Of a stretch of DNA of 11,851 nt, positions 1 through 6,318 are shown piece by piece. A program made the position numbers and the translations under genes. The notes beneath the pieces are model-generated. The model was not told where the DNA came from. It did no database searches and saw nothing but the letters and a program-made list of their open reading frames with translations. Position 1 is the stretch's first letter; the number at the start of each line of letters is the position of its first letter. Origin of the DNA: an uncultured Eubacteriales bacterium (GTDB lineage: Bacteria; Bacillota; Clostridia; Lachnospirales; Anaerotignaceae); the NCBI GenBank assembly GCA_934552695.1, contig CAKTER010000036.1, positions 1 to 11,851 of the forward strand, in the 5' to 3' direction.

Positions 1-41
1 CGGGGAAAGAAAAGTGGCGAAACCCGTTGGCGGGGGAATTG

Positions 42-66
42 AAAAAAGCCCCGGCAAAGCCGGGGC
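42..66 (-). terminator. Intrinsic terminator of the GntP-family permease gene
   Basis: Read on the minus strand, an 8-bp perfect GC stem (GCCCCGGC / GCCGGGGC, 48-66) with a TTT loop is followed by six Ts (47-42). It begins 24 bases past the permease stop codon. It is a textbook Rho-independent terminator. The first 41 bases of the window show nothing I can name. Confidence 0.9.
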
Positions 67-90
67 TTATGTACGTGCTTACTACGATCC

Positions 91-1410
91 TTAGGCGATG
101 GCGGTGCAAACAGCAGCCAGCACGATGGACAGGATCAGAGGCTCGATTACGGACAGTACGCAAACGTGCTTGTAACCGTTCTTGTGGTTCAGGCCCAGAT
201 AGCTGAACATCAGGAACAGGCCGGAAGCATGAGGCAGGGTGTCCAGAGAACCAGCGGCGATGGACATGATTCTGTGCAGCTTGCCCAGGTCGCAACCGGA
301 ATTGATGAAGTAATCGGCCATGTTCTGCAGGCAGATACGCACACCACCGGAGGAAGAACCGGTGATACCAGCGATAACGCCGGTGGCGAATACGCCCTTG
401 AAGTAGGGGCTCATCTCTACGCCCAGTACCCACTGAACGATGGACTGGAAGGAAGCGGCGTTGGATACCAGAGTACCGAAACCGACAACAGCGCCCAGAC
501 CGATCATGGCGTTGATAGCGTTGATGGAGCCGGTGCCGATGATCTTCTTCACAGACTGGCCCTTCAGGTGATCGTGGTTCAGGATCAGGCACAGGATGAA
601 GGCGATGATCATGGCGATGGTGGTCAGCATGGCGGAGTTGGTGATGAACTTGCCGCCGATGATGATGATCAGGATCAGGGCGATGATGGGCACGAAGGAC
701 TTACCGGCAGAAGGCAGCTCGCTGCGATCGGTAACGGCAAAGGCCTCGGCGTTGTAGCCTTCGGGGAAGCTCCAGTGCTCGCCTTTTTTGCGGGCCTTCT
801 TTTCCTCGAAGTGCAGGTAAGCATAGTTCATCACAAACATGGCCACGGAAGCGATGATGGACATCACAGGAGCAGCGGTCATGCTGGTGCCCAGGAACTG
901 GGTGGGGATAACGTTGGTCAGCTGAGGAGTACCGGGCATACAGGTCATGGTGTAGGTAGCAGAACCCATAACCAGAGAACCGATGGTCAGGTGACGGGGC
1001 AGGTCGGCTTCCTTAAACAGCAGGAACATAATGGGGCCGGCTGCGAAGATAACTACGAACAGGGAAACGCCGCCGTAGCACAGGATGGAAACGAACAGAG
1101 CGGAAACCAGAACCGCCTTGTCCTTGCCGAACCAGTCAATCAGCTTGTAGCCGATAGCGGTGGTGGCATGAGAAGCCTCCATGATCTTGGCGTATACAGC
1201 CGAAGACACGAAGATGAAGAAGTAGCTTTGCACCGTACCGGCGAAACCGGCGGCATAGATGGATGCAAAGCTGTCCCAAATGGGCATCTGGTTGAACAGA
1301 ATAACAACCAGACCGGCCAGCAGGGTCAGGGGGATAGCCTCGATGCCGTTGTAGGCACCGGCGACCATGACCACAATGCCGAGGATCAGACCAATAATAC
1401 CGAGAGTCAT
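91..1410 (-). CDS. GntP-family permease (gluconate/organic-acid:H+ symporter type)
   Basis: A 439-aa polytopic inner-membrane transporter of the GntP/ion transporter superfamily, which imports gluconate, 3-hydroxybutyrate or related hydroxy acids with protons; the exact substrate cannot be read from sequence. About 12 hydrophobic segments are visible, with a charged cytoplasmic loop at about residues 200-238. Family-type glycine/proline stretches occur at 157-176 (CMPGTPQLTN...), 348-356 (GITGSSSGG) and 385-397 (AAGSLDTLPHASG); the last resembles the C-terminal SLDTLPH motif of GntP proteins. The ATG at 1410 is chosen because AAGGAGG (1423-1417) lies 6 nt upstream; a longer open frame reaching 1593 runs into the promoter. 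The gene stands alone with its own promoter and terminator and has no sugar-acid kinase beside it. Its codons favour GGT, GCT, TCT, GTT and CGT, unlike the GGC/GCC/CGG use of its neighbours, which suggests high expression. Confidence 0.88.
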   Translation of the reverse strand: MTLGIIGLILGIVVMVAGAYNGIEAIPLTLLAGLVVILFNQMPIWDSFASIYAAGFAGTVQSYFFIFVSSAVYAKIMEASHATTAIGYKLIDWFGKDKAVLVSALFVSILCYGGVSLFVVIFAAGPIMFLLFKEADLPRHLTIGSLVMGSATYTMTCMPGTPQLTNVIPTQFLGTSMTAAPVMSIIASVAMFVMNYAYLHFEEKKARKKGEHWSFPEGYNAEAFAVTDRSELPSAGKSFVPIIALILIIIIGGKFITNSAMLTTIAMIIAFILCLILNHDHLKGQSVKKIIGTGSINAINAMIGLGAVVGFGTLVSNAASFQSIVQWVLGVEMSPYFKGVFATGVIAGITGSSSGGVRICLQNMADYFINSGCDLGKLHRIMSIAAGSLDTLPHASGLFLMFSYLGLNHKNGYKHVCVLSVIEPLILSIVLAAVCTAIA

Positions 1411-1504
1411 ACTTTTCCTCCTTACAATGGTGAATAGAGATGGATAAAATAATAAAGAATAAAAAACATTGCCCCGGTCTTTTTTGCACATAGCCCCTTT
1501 TGGC

Positions 1505-1540
1505 AAAAGCCCCCGCCATTTGCGTAAAAGCGGCACGGGC
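1505..1540 (-). promoter_or_regulatory. Leader hairpin upstream of the permease gene (possible attenuator)
   Basis: On the minus strand, GCCCGTGCC (1540-1532) can pair with GGCGGGGGC (1517-1509), leaving one G-G mismatch and one G-U pair, around a 14-nt loop. It is followed at once by TTTT (1508-1505). It lies within the roughly 150-nt leader between the predicted start site near 1558 and the ATG at 1410. GCAAAAGCC (plus strand) occurs twice, at 1503-1511 and 1541-1549, flanking the hairpin. The stem-plus-T-run could act as a conditional terminator, but the T-run is short and no known riboswitch class is recognised. Confidence 0.35.
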
Positions 1541-1564
1541 GCAAAAGCCACCAAGACAAGAATG

Positions 1565-1593
1565 ATTGTAATCTTTTTTTTCCACCATGTCAA
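1565..1593 (-). promoter_or_regulatory. Sigma-A promoter of the GntP-family permease gene
   Basis: Minus strand: TTGACA (1593-1588), a 17-bp spacer containing an 8-A tract, then TACAAT (1570-1565). This is a perfect -35 and a 5/6 -10 at the best spacing. Transcription would start near 1558, giving a leader of about 150 nt before the ATG. Confidence 0.75.
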
Positions 1594-1680
1594 ATAGTCC
1601 GCCGTAAATCAGACTAAAATTAGCATATTGACGGAAAATGAACGTTTTGGACCGGGTTTTGGCAGCAAGAAATGGGCGAT

Positions 1681-1740
1681 TTTTGAACGGGGCGGTTCGT
1701 CAAAATTCATAAAACCTTAAGAATTGGTAAAATAAACCAA
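1681..1740. repeat. Two short inverted repeats between the spoIIID terminator and the permease promoter
   Basis: The stretch 1594-1738 has no gene. It holds TTTTGAAC (1681-1688) facing GTTCGTCAAAA (1695-1705), complementary apart from a 2-nt bulge, and TTGGT (1724-1728) facing ACCAA (1736-1740). Both are AT-rich dyads upstream of the permease -35 box and could be operators. With no regulator gene beside them, this is speculative. Confidence 0.3.
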
Positions 1741-1763
1741 AAAATCCCCCTATCCCGGGGGAT
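1739..1763 (-). terminator. Intrinsic terminator of spoIIID
   Basis: Minus strand: ATCCCCC (1763-1757), a 6-nt loop, GGGGGAT (1750-1744), with a run of Ts at 1744-1739. It lies about 40 nt past the spoIIID stop. Confidence 0.85.
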
Positions 1764-1801
1764 AGAGGGAGGAAAACTGGGAATGGTGCCAAAGACGGGG
1801 A

Positions 1802-2053
1802 TTAGGAATTATGACGGTATTTGGCCCGGGTGGCCAGCCCGCCCCGGATGTGGCGCTCGGCCTTGTTGACCTCCAGCACCCGGCGCACGTTTTGGGCCAG
1901 CTCCGGATTGAGGCAGGTGACCCGGTCGGTGATGTCTTTGTGGACGGTGCTTTTGCTGATTCCAAACCGCCGGGCGGTCTGCCGCACCGTGGCGTTTTCT
2001 TCGATGATGTAGTTGGCAATGGCAATGGCCCGCTCTTCGATATACTCTTTCAC
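1802..2053 (-). CDS. spoIIID: Stage III sporulation transcriptional regulator SpoIIID
   Basis: An 83-aa DNA-binding protein that, in Bacillus, switches sigma-E-dependent mother-cell genes on or off after engulfment begins. The sequence follows the SpoIIID family along its length: the N-terminal YIEERAIAIANYIIEENATV helix region, the helix-turn-helix with TARRFGISKSTVHKD (26-40), then LNPELAQNV and the basic C-terminal HIRGGLATRAKYR (68-80), which contributes to DNA contact in the family. Length is normal. The start is GTG at 2053, with GGGGGA about 6 nt upstream; no upstream in-frame start was found. It lies downstream of prfC but behind the prfC terminator, so it should have its own promoter. 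A partial sigma-E-like -10 (GATACAAA, minus strand 2082-2075) is present without a convincing -35. Presence of this gene argues that the organism forms, or recently formed, endospores. Confidence 0.96.
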   Translation of the reverse strand: MKEYIEERAIAIANYIIEENATVRQTARRFGISKSTVHKDITDRVTCLNPELAQNVRRVLEVNKAERHIRGGLATRAKYRHNS

Positions 2054-2117
2054 AGGGATTCCCCCACACGCTGGTTTGTATCAGCCTATGCGGGGCAGGG
2101 GCGGAATAGCCCAACAG

Positions 2118-2144
2118 AAAAACGGCCCTCCCAGGGGAAGGCCG
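2118..2144 (-). terminator. Intrinsic terminator of prfC
   Basis: Minus strand: CGGCCTTCCC (2144-2135) pairs with GGGAGGGCCG (2132-2123) with one G-U pair, followed by five Ts (2122-2118). It lies between prfC and spoIIID and should separate their transcripts. Confidence 0.85.
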
Positions 2145-2164
2145 CTGTGGGTTGCGGGGCAGGG

Positions 2165-3742
2165 TCAGCCCTCGGTTTTCAGCTCCGAAGCCTCCACCAG
2201 GGGGAACTCCTCGTGGCGCTGGGCAAAGTTGTCGCAGGTATATTGGTTGGCAAACAGCAGCATGGGCCGCTCGTACCGGTCAAACACCTGCATTTGCCGG
2301 CCGTTTTCCAGGGCTTGCAGGCCGGGCAGGTCGGTGGTATCCACCCAACGGGCCACGGAAAAATCCAGGGGCTCCATAATCAGCTCGGCGCCGTACTCGT
2401 TTTCCAGCCGGAACTGGAACACCTCGAATTGCAGCTGGCCCACGGCCCCCAGCACAATTTCCTGAAAGCGGGTGTGGTAGACCTGAATGGCGCCCTCCTG
2501 GGTCAGCTGCTCCACGCCCTTGTGGACGTGCTTGGCCTTTAAGCTGTTTACCGGCCGCACCTTGCAAAAAAGCTCCGGCGGGAAGGTGGGCAGGGGCTCG
2601 AAGGCCACCGGGGGCTTCCGGTCGGTGAGGGTATCGCCAATGGCAAAGTTCCCGGTGTCGTAAATGCCGATGACCTCCCCGGCCCCGGCCTCCTCCACGG
2701 TTTCCCGCTCGTTGGCCATAAGGGACGTGGCCTGAGAAAGCTTCATGGGCTTGCCCGTCCGGGTGAGGGTGGCGGTCATGCCCCGGCGGAAGGTGCCGGA
2801 GCAGACCCGCAAAAAGGCCAGCCGGTCCCGGTGGGCCGGGTTCATGTTGGCCTGGATTTTAAAAATAAAGCCGGAAAAGAAGGGGTCGGTGGGCTGAACC
2901 TCTCCGTCCAGGGTCTTTCGGGGGCCGGGGGCCGGAGCGTTTTCCAAAAAGAATTGCAAAAACGGTTCCACGCCGAAGTCCTGTAGGGCCGTGCCGAAAA
3001 ACACCGGGGACAGCAGGCCGGCGTCCACCAAGTCCTTGTCGAAGGGATTTCCCGCTCCGTCCAAAAGCTCAATTTCGTTTCGCAGGTTTTCCAAATTTAC
3101 CTGCTCGATAACGCCCTCCAGCACCGGGCTCATAACACCTGCGCCGTCCAAATCCATCTGGCGGCCGTCGGTAAAGTAGATACGGTTTTCCTGCCGGTGA
3201 TAGACGCCCTGAAAGGACAGGCCGCTGCCGATGGGCCAGGTGACGGCTACCGAGGGCAGGCCCAAGGCGTCCTCCAGCTCCTGCAACAGCTCCAGCGGGT
3301 CCTTGGCCTGCCGGTCCAGCTTGTTCATAAAGGTAAACACGGGGATTTCCCGCTGCTTGCATACCCGGAACAGCTTTTTGGTTTGGGCCTCCACGCCCTT
3401 GGCGGCGTCGATGACCATCACGGCGCTGTCTACCGAGGTCAGGATGCGGTAGGTGTCCTCGCCGAAGTCGTTGTGGCCGGGGGTGTCCATAATGGATACG
3501 GTTTTGCCGTCGTATTCAAACTGCATGACCGAGGAGGTGACGGAAATGCCCCGCTGTTTTTCAATGGCCATCCAGTCGCTGGTGGCAAACTTCCCCCGGC
3601 GGGCCTTGACCACACCGGCCTCCCGGATGACGCCGCCGTGAAGCAGCAGGGTTTCGGTCAGGGTGGTTTTCCCGGCGTCGGGGTGGGAGATAATGCCGAA
3701 CACCCGGCGGTTTTGGATGGCGGCAACTTGCTGATCTGCCAT
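2165..3742 (-). CDS. prfC: Peptide chain release factor 3 (RF3)
   Basis: A 525-aa translational GTPase (E. coli RF3 has 529) that recycles class I release factors from the ribosome after termination. G-domain motifs: HPDAGKTT (20-27, G1), RGISVTSS with Thr69 (G2), DTPGH (86-90, G3) and NKLD (140-143, G4). The family stretch KARRGKFATSDWMAIEKQRG (47-66) is typical of RF3 and distinguishes it from TetM-type ribosomal protection proteins and EF-G. A beta-barrel domain II follows, with VCSGTFRRGM, and a C-terminal domain with VGQLQFEVFQFRLENEYG. The start ATG at 3742 gives the normal MADQ... N-terminus and has AGGAAG about 9 nt upstream; the open frame continues to 3856 without another good start. 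It is transcribed alone, divergently from the DUF1540 gene. Confidence 0.96.
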   Translation of the reverse strand: MADQQVAAIQNRRVFGIISHPDAGKTTLTETLLLHGGVIREAGVVKARRGKFATSDWMAIEKQRGISVTSSVMQFEYDGKTVSIMDTPGHNDFGEDTYRILTSVDSAVMVIDAAKGVEAQTKKLFRVCKQREIPVFTFMNKLDRQAKDPLELLQELEDALGLPSVAVTWPIGSGLSFQGVYHRQENRIYFTDGRQMDLDGAGVMSPVLEGVIEQVNLENLRNEIELLDGAGNPFDKDLVDAGLLSPVFFGTALQDFGVEPFLQFFLENAPAPGPRKTLDGEVQPTDPFFSGFIFKIQANMNPAHRDRLAFLRVCSGTFRRGMTATLTRTGKPMKLSQATSLMANERETVEEAGAGEVIGIYDTGNFAIGDTLTDRKPPVAFEPLPTFPPELFCKVRPVNSLKAKHVHKGVEQLTQEGAIQVYHTRFQEIVLGAVGQLQFEVFQFRLENEYGAELIMEPLDFSVARWVDTTDLPGLQALENGRQMQVFDRYERPMLLFANQYTCDNFAQRHEEFPLVEASELKTEG

Positions 3743-3828
3743 GATCTTCTTCCTTTCTAATATCACCGGGGAGTCATCCGCCGGAAAAAAATTACAAATG
3801 GGGACGCAGACATAAAAAATCAATTTAT

Positions 3829-3856
3829 ATTTTACCCAAAATCCGGCGGAAAGCAA
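3829..3856 (-). promoter_or_regulatory. Candidate sigma-A promoter of prfC
   Basis: Minus strand: TTGCTT (3856-3851), 16-bp spacer, TAAAAT (3834-3829). Start would fall near 3822, about 80 nt before the prfC ATG. The -35 is imperfect (4/6) and the region is AT-rich, so chance matches are possible. I found no convincing promoter for the divergent DUF1540 gene in the 3857-3911 stretch. Confidence 0.45.
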
Positions 3857-3927
3857 ATAATTTTTTTGCAGGGGGGCACAATAGCGGGTGTAGTTGAAAT
3901 TTGTTTCTTAAAAAGGAGGAGGTTTTT

Positions 3928-4092
3928 ATGGAAAAAAAGGCCAACCACAGCATTCAGTGTACCGTGACCCCCTGTGCGTACCACTGTAAGAGCAAAAACT
4001 ATTGCAGCCGGAATTCCATCCAGGTAGGGACTCACGAGCAGAACCCCACCGTGACCGAATGCACCGATTGCCAGTCCTTTGTGCTGGAGTAA
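3928..4092 (+). CDS. DUF1540 domain-containing small cysteine-rich protein
   Basis: A 54-aa protein with six cysteines (11, 16, 20, 26, 45, 48). The spacing I-x-C-x-V-x-x-C-x-Y...C.....C....I.V...T.C..C.SF matches DUF1540, a small family common in Clostridia and of unknown function. The cysteine pattern suggests metal binding, which is inference. A very strong ribosome site, AAAGGAGGAGG (3912-3922), lies 5 nt before the ATG, so the protein may be made in quantity. It has its own terminator, so it is a single-gene unit between prfC (divergent) and the reductase operon. There is no signal peptide or membrane segment. The family assignment is fairly sure; any role, including one in sporulation, is not shown by the sequence. 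Confidence 0.88.
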   Translation: MEKKANHSIQCTVTPCAYHCKSKNYCSRNSIQVGTHEQNPTVTECTDCQSFVLE

Positions 4093-4112
4093 CAAAAGAA
4101 AGCGTAAGCCGG

Positions 4113-4143
4113 AAAGCGCCTGTCCTGGGGACGGGCGCTTTTT
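4113..4143 (+). terminator. Intrinsic terminator of the DUF1540 gene
   Basis: AAAGCGCCTGTCC (4113-4125) pairs with GGACGGGCGCTTT (4129-4141) with one U-G pair, a 3-nt loop and a T-run ending at 4143. It begins about 20 nt after the DUF1540 stop. Confidence 0.9.
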
Positions 4144-4189
4144 GCGGAAAAAGAAAGTGTCTCCTTGTTAAATTTTTGCTAAAAAGCCC

Positions 4190-4218
4190 TTGTCAAAGCG
4201 GAGGGAATGTGCAATAAT
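4190..4218 (+). promoter_or_regulatory. Sigma-A promoter of the reductase-MarR operon
   Basis: TTGTCA (4190-4195), 17-bp spacer, AATAAT (4213-4218): each box is 5/6 to consensus at ideal spacing. Start would be near 4225, inside the palindrome described next, about 65 nt before the reductase start codon. Confidence 0.75.
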
Positions 4219-4237
4219 TAGCTTGCTAACAATTAGC
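4216..4237 (+). promoter_or_regulatory. SlyA/MarR-type operator overlapping the -10 box and start site
   Basis: TTAGCTTGCTAA (4218-4229) is a 12-bp palindrome. Its reverse complement, TTAGCAAGCTAA, equals the published high-affinity SlyA consensus of enterobacteria. A third half-site, TTAGC at 4233-4237, follows, so GCTAA-3-TTAGC forms a second dyad, and AATTAGC recurs at 4216 and 4231 (15 bp apart). The site overlaps the -10 box and transcription start, where a bound repressor would block RNA polymerase. The likely ligand is the MarR-family product of the second gene of this same operon. Confidence 0.7.
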
Positions 4238-4289
4238 GGACTTTAGTTGAACGCAACGAGGGATTTTGAACTTAGGAAGGAGAATGCTT

Positions 4290-6317
4290 GTGAAACACGA
4301 CCGTTTGTTCCAACCCATTACCATCAACGGGATGACCCTGCGGAACCGGGTGGTTATGCTCCCCATCCATCTGGTGTACTCCGAGGACGGCTCCTGCAAC
4401 GACCGGTTTAAGGAGTTTTATTGGCGGCGGGCCGAGGGCGGCCTGGGGCTGGCCATTGTGGGCGGTTGCCGGTTTGACGATTACGGTGCGGCGGCCGGGA
4501 TGATTTCTTTGCAAAACGACAGCTTCATCCCCGGGTTTAAGGAATTTACCGACGGGATGCATGAGCGGGGCTGTAAGGTGGCGGTGCAGCTGTACCACGC
4601 CGGGGCCTACACCCATGCGGCCCATTGCCAAAACGGCCGGGTGCCCGTGGCCCCCTCGGCGGTATTCTCCAAGTTTACCAAGGCGGTGCCCAAGGAAATT
4701 ACCTATGAGGAAATGGACGAGATTGTGGAAAACTGGGCGGCGGCGGCCATCCGGGCCCAAAAGGCCGGGTTTGACGCTGTGGAGATTCTCTGTTCCGCCG
4801 GGTATCTCATTTGTCAGTTCCTGTCCCCCGTGACCAATAAGCGTACCGACGAGTACGGCGGCAGCTGGGAAAACCGCACCCGGTTCCCCAAGCGGGTACT
4901 GCGGGCCGTGCGGGAGGCTGTGGGCCCCCACTATCCCCTGATTGCCCGGATTGCCGGCAACGACTTTGTGCCCGGCTCCAACACCAACGAGGACGCCGTG
5001 CTGTTTGCCAAAATTTGTGAGGAATGCGGCATCGACCTGTTGAGCGTCACCGGCGGCTGGCACGAGACCCAGATTCCGCAGCTGCCCGGCGATGTGCCCC
5101 GGGGCGGCTTTACCTATTTGATGAGCAACATCCGCAAGGCCGTGACCATCCCCGTGATTGCCGCCAACCGGATTAACGACCCCGATGTGGCCGAGCAGGT
5201 GCTGGCGCTGGAGCAGGCCGACCTGATCGGCAGCTGCCGGACCCACATTGCCGACCCGGACTGGGCCAACAAGGCCAAAACCGGGGACACCGCCTGCATC
5301 CGCCATTGTGTGGCCTGCAACCAGGGCTGCCTGGCCAAAACCTTCTTTGGGATGCCCGTGGGCTGCCTGGTGAACGGCGAGGCCGGGGTGGAATACCTGC
5401 TGCCCAAGGCCGAACAGGTGGAGCCCAAAAACGTGCTGGTGGTGGGCGGCGGCCCCGCCGGGTGTGAGTTTGCCATCCGGGCGGCGGGCCTGGGCCACAA
5501 GGTCACCCTGTGGGAAAAGGAAAGCACCTTGGGCGGCCAGCTGCCGCTGGTAGCCGCGCCTCCCGCCAAGGGCGAGTTTAAAACCCTCATTCCCTACTAC
5601 GAAGCCATGCTGAAGAAGAACGGCGTGACGGTGGTGCTGAACAAGAATGCCTCCGTAGACGAGGTGGCCTCCGCCGGGTTCGACGCTGTGGTGACCGCCA
5701 CCGGCGTGACCCCCAAAACCATCCAGCTGCCCGTGGTGGAAGAGGGCGTTACCGTGGTGACCGCCGCTCAAATTTTGGGCAAGGAATACATGGCCGGGAA
5801 GCGGGTCGTGGTGGTAGGCGGCGGCTCCGTGGGCTGCGAAACCGCCGAGTACCTGGCCCGGCAGGGCACCATCTCCGCCGAGCAGCTGTACTTTATGATG
5901 TCGTTAAAGTCCGAGACCATCGAGGTGCAGGAGCATTTGGTCAACGACAGCGAGCGGCAGGTGGCCATTGTGGAAATGATGGGCAAGATTGGCGCCGGGT
6001 TTGATTTGGGCACCGGCTGGCCCGTGCTGAACGAGCTGAAGCGGATGGGCGTGGCCTCCTACACCAACGCCCGGATTAAGGCCGTGAAGGCCCACAGCGT
6101 GGACGTGGTGACGCTGGACAAAAAGACCGCCAAAGAGGTGGAGGTGGAGCTCCCCTGCGACACCCTGGTGCTGGCCATTGGCTCCAACCCCAATAATCGC
6201 CTGTACGAGGCGCTGGAAGGCAAGGTAAAGCACCTCTACAACATTGGTGACTCGGCGAAGGTGGGCAAGGTGCTGGACGCCATCCATCAGGCCGACGAGC
6301 TGTCCCGGAGCCTGTAA
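4290..6317 (+). CDS. NADH:flavin oxidoreductase, OYE / 2,4-dienoyl-CoA reductase (enoate reductase) family
   Basis: A 675-aa cytoplasmic flavo-iron-sulfur enzyme expected to reduce an activated C=C bond with NAD(P)H. Domain order matches E. coli FadH: an N-terminal OYE-type TIM barrel for FMN (about 3-330), with the FadH-like active-site Tyr172 in SAGYLICQF and His258 in GGWHETQIP; a 4Fe-4S motif Cys340-x2-Cys343-x3-Cys347-x11-Cys359; an FAD-binding GGGPAG (386-391); and a second dinucleotide fold GGGSVG (510-515). The start is taken as GTG 4290 because AAGGAG (4277-4282) sits 7 nt upstream; ATG 4284 (two residues longer) is too close to it. It is followed one base later by a MarR regulator and is probably repressed at the overlapping operator. 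Substrate is unknown: candidates are enoates, cinnamate-like acids, dienoyl-CoA or steroid/bile-acid enones. I assign family, not a specific gene name. Confidence 0.9.
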   Translation: MKHDRLFQPITINGMTLRNRVVMLPIHLVYSEDGSCNDRFKEFYWRRAEGGLGLAIVGGCRFDDYGAAAGMISLQNDSFIPGFKEFTDGMHERGCKVAVQLYHAGAYTHAAHCQNGRVPVAPSAVFSKFTKAVPKEITYEEMDEIVENWAAAAIRAQKAGFDAVEILCSAGYLICQFLSPVTNKRTDEYGGSWENRTRFPKRVLRAVREAVGPHYPLIARIAGNDFVPGSNTNEDAVLFAKICEECGIDLLSVTGGWHETQIPQLPGDVPRGGFTYLMSNIRKAVTIPVIAANRINDPDVAEQVLALEQADLIGSCRTHIADPDWANKAKTGDTACIRHCVACNQGCLAKTFFGMPVGCLVNGEAGVEYLLPKAEQVEPKNVLVVGGGPAGCEFAIRAAGLGHKVTLWEKESTLGGQLPLVAAPPAKGEFKTLIPYYEAMLKKNGVTVVLNKNASVDEVASAGFDAVVTATGVTPKTIQLPVVEEGVTVVTAAQILGKEYMAGKRVVVVGGGSVGCETAEYLARQGTISAEQLYFMMSLKSETIEVQEHLVNDSERQVAIVEMMGKIGAGFDLGTGWPVLNELKRMGVASYTNARIKAVKAHSVDVVTLDKKTAKEVEVELPCDTLVLAIGSNPNNRLYEALEGKVKHLYNIGDSAKVGKVLDAIHQADELSRSL

Positions 6318-6318
6318 C

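Noticed and set aside
166..1437. Long plus-strand open frame (423 codons) opposite the permease gene
   Set aside because: Its product is a low-complexity string rich in Gly, Asp, His and Gln with no domain; it is the antisense shadow of a well-supported permease gene.
1411..1593. N-terminal extension of the permease to 1593
   Set aside because: The frame is open, but it starts inside the -35 box, adds residues unlike the family, and the best ribosome site is at 1417-1423.
2054..2117. Sigma-E promoter for spoIIID
   Set aside because: GATACAAA (minus 2082-2075) resembles a sigma-E -10, but no ATA-type -35 lies at the right distance, so it is not listed as a feature.
2165..3742. Tetracycline-resistance-type ribosomal protection protein
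   Set aside because: The GTPase and C-terminal regions match RF3 (length 525 aa, RF3-specific stretch after G1); TetM-type proteins are near 640 aa.
4272..5771. Long minus-strand open frame (499 codons) opposite the reductase
   Set aside because: Gly/His/Pro/Val-rich shadow of the GC-rich reductase gene, with no ribosome site or family resemblance.
4290..6317. Bile-acid 7-dehydroxylation enzyme BaiCD/BaiH
   Set aside because: Same superfamily, but no other bai genes are present and the family is broad, so the specific name is not supported.
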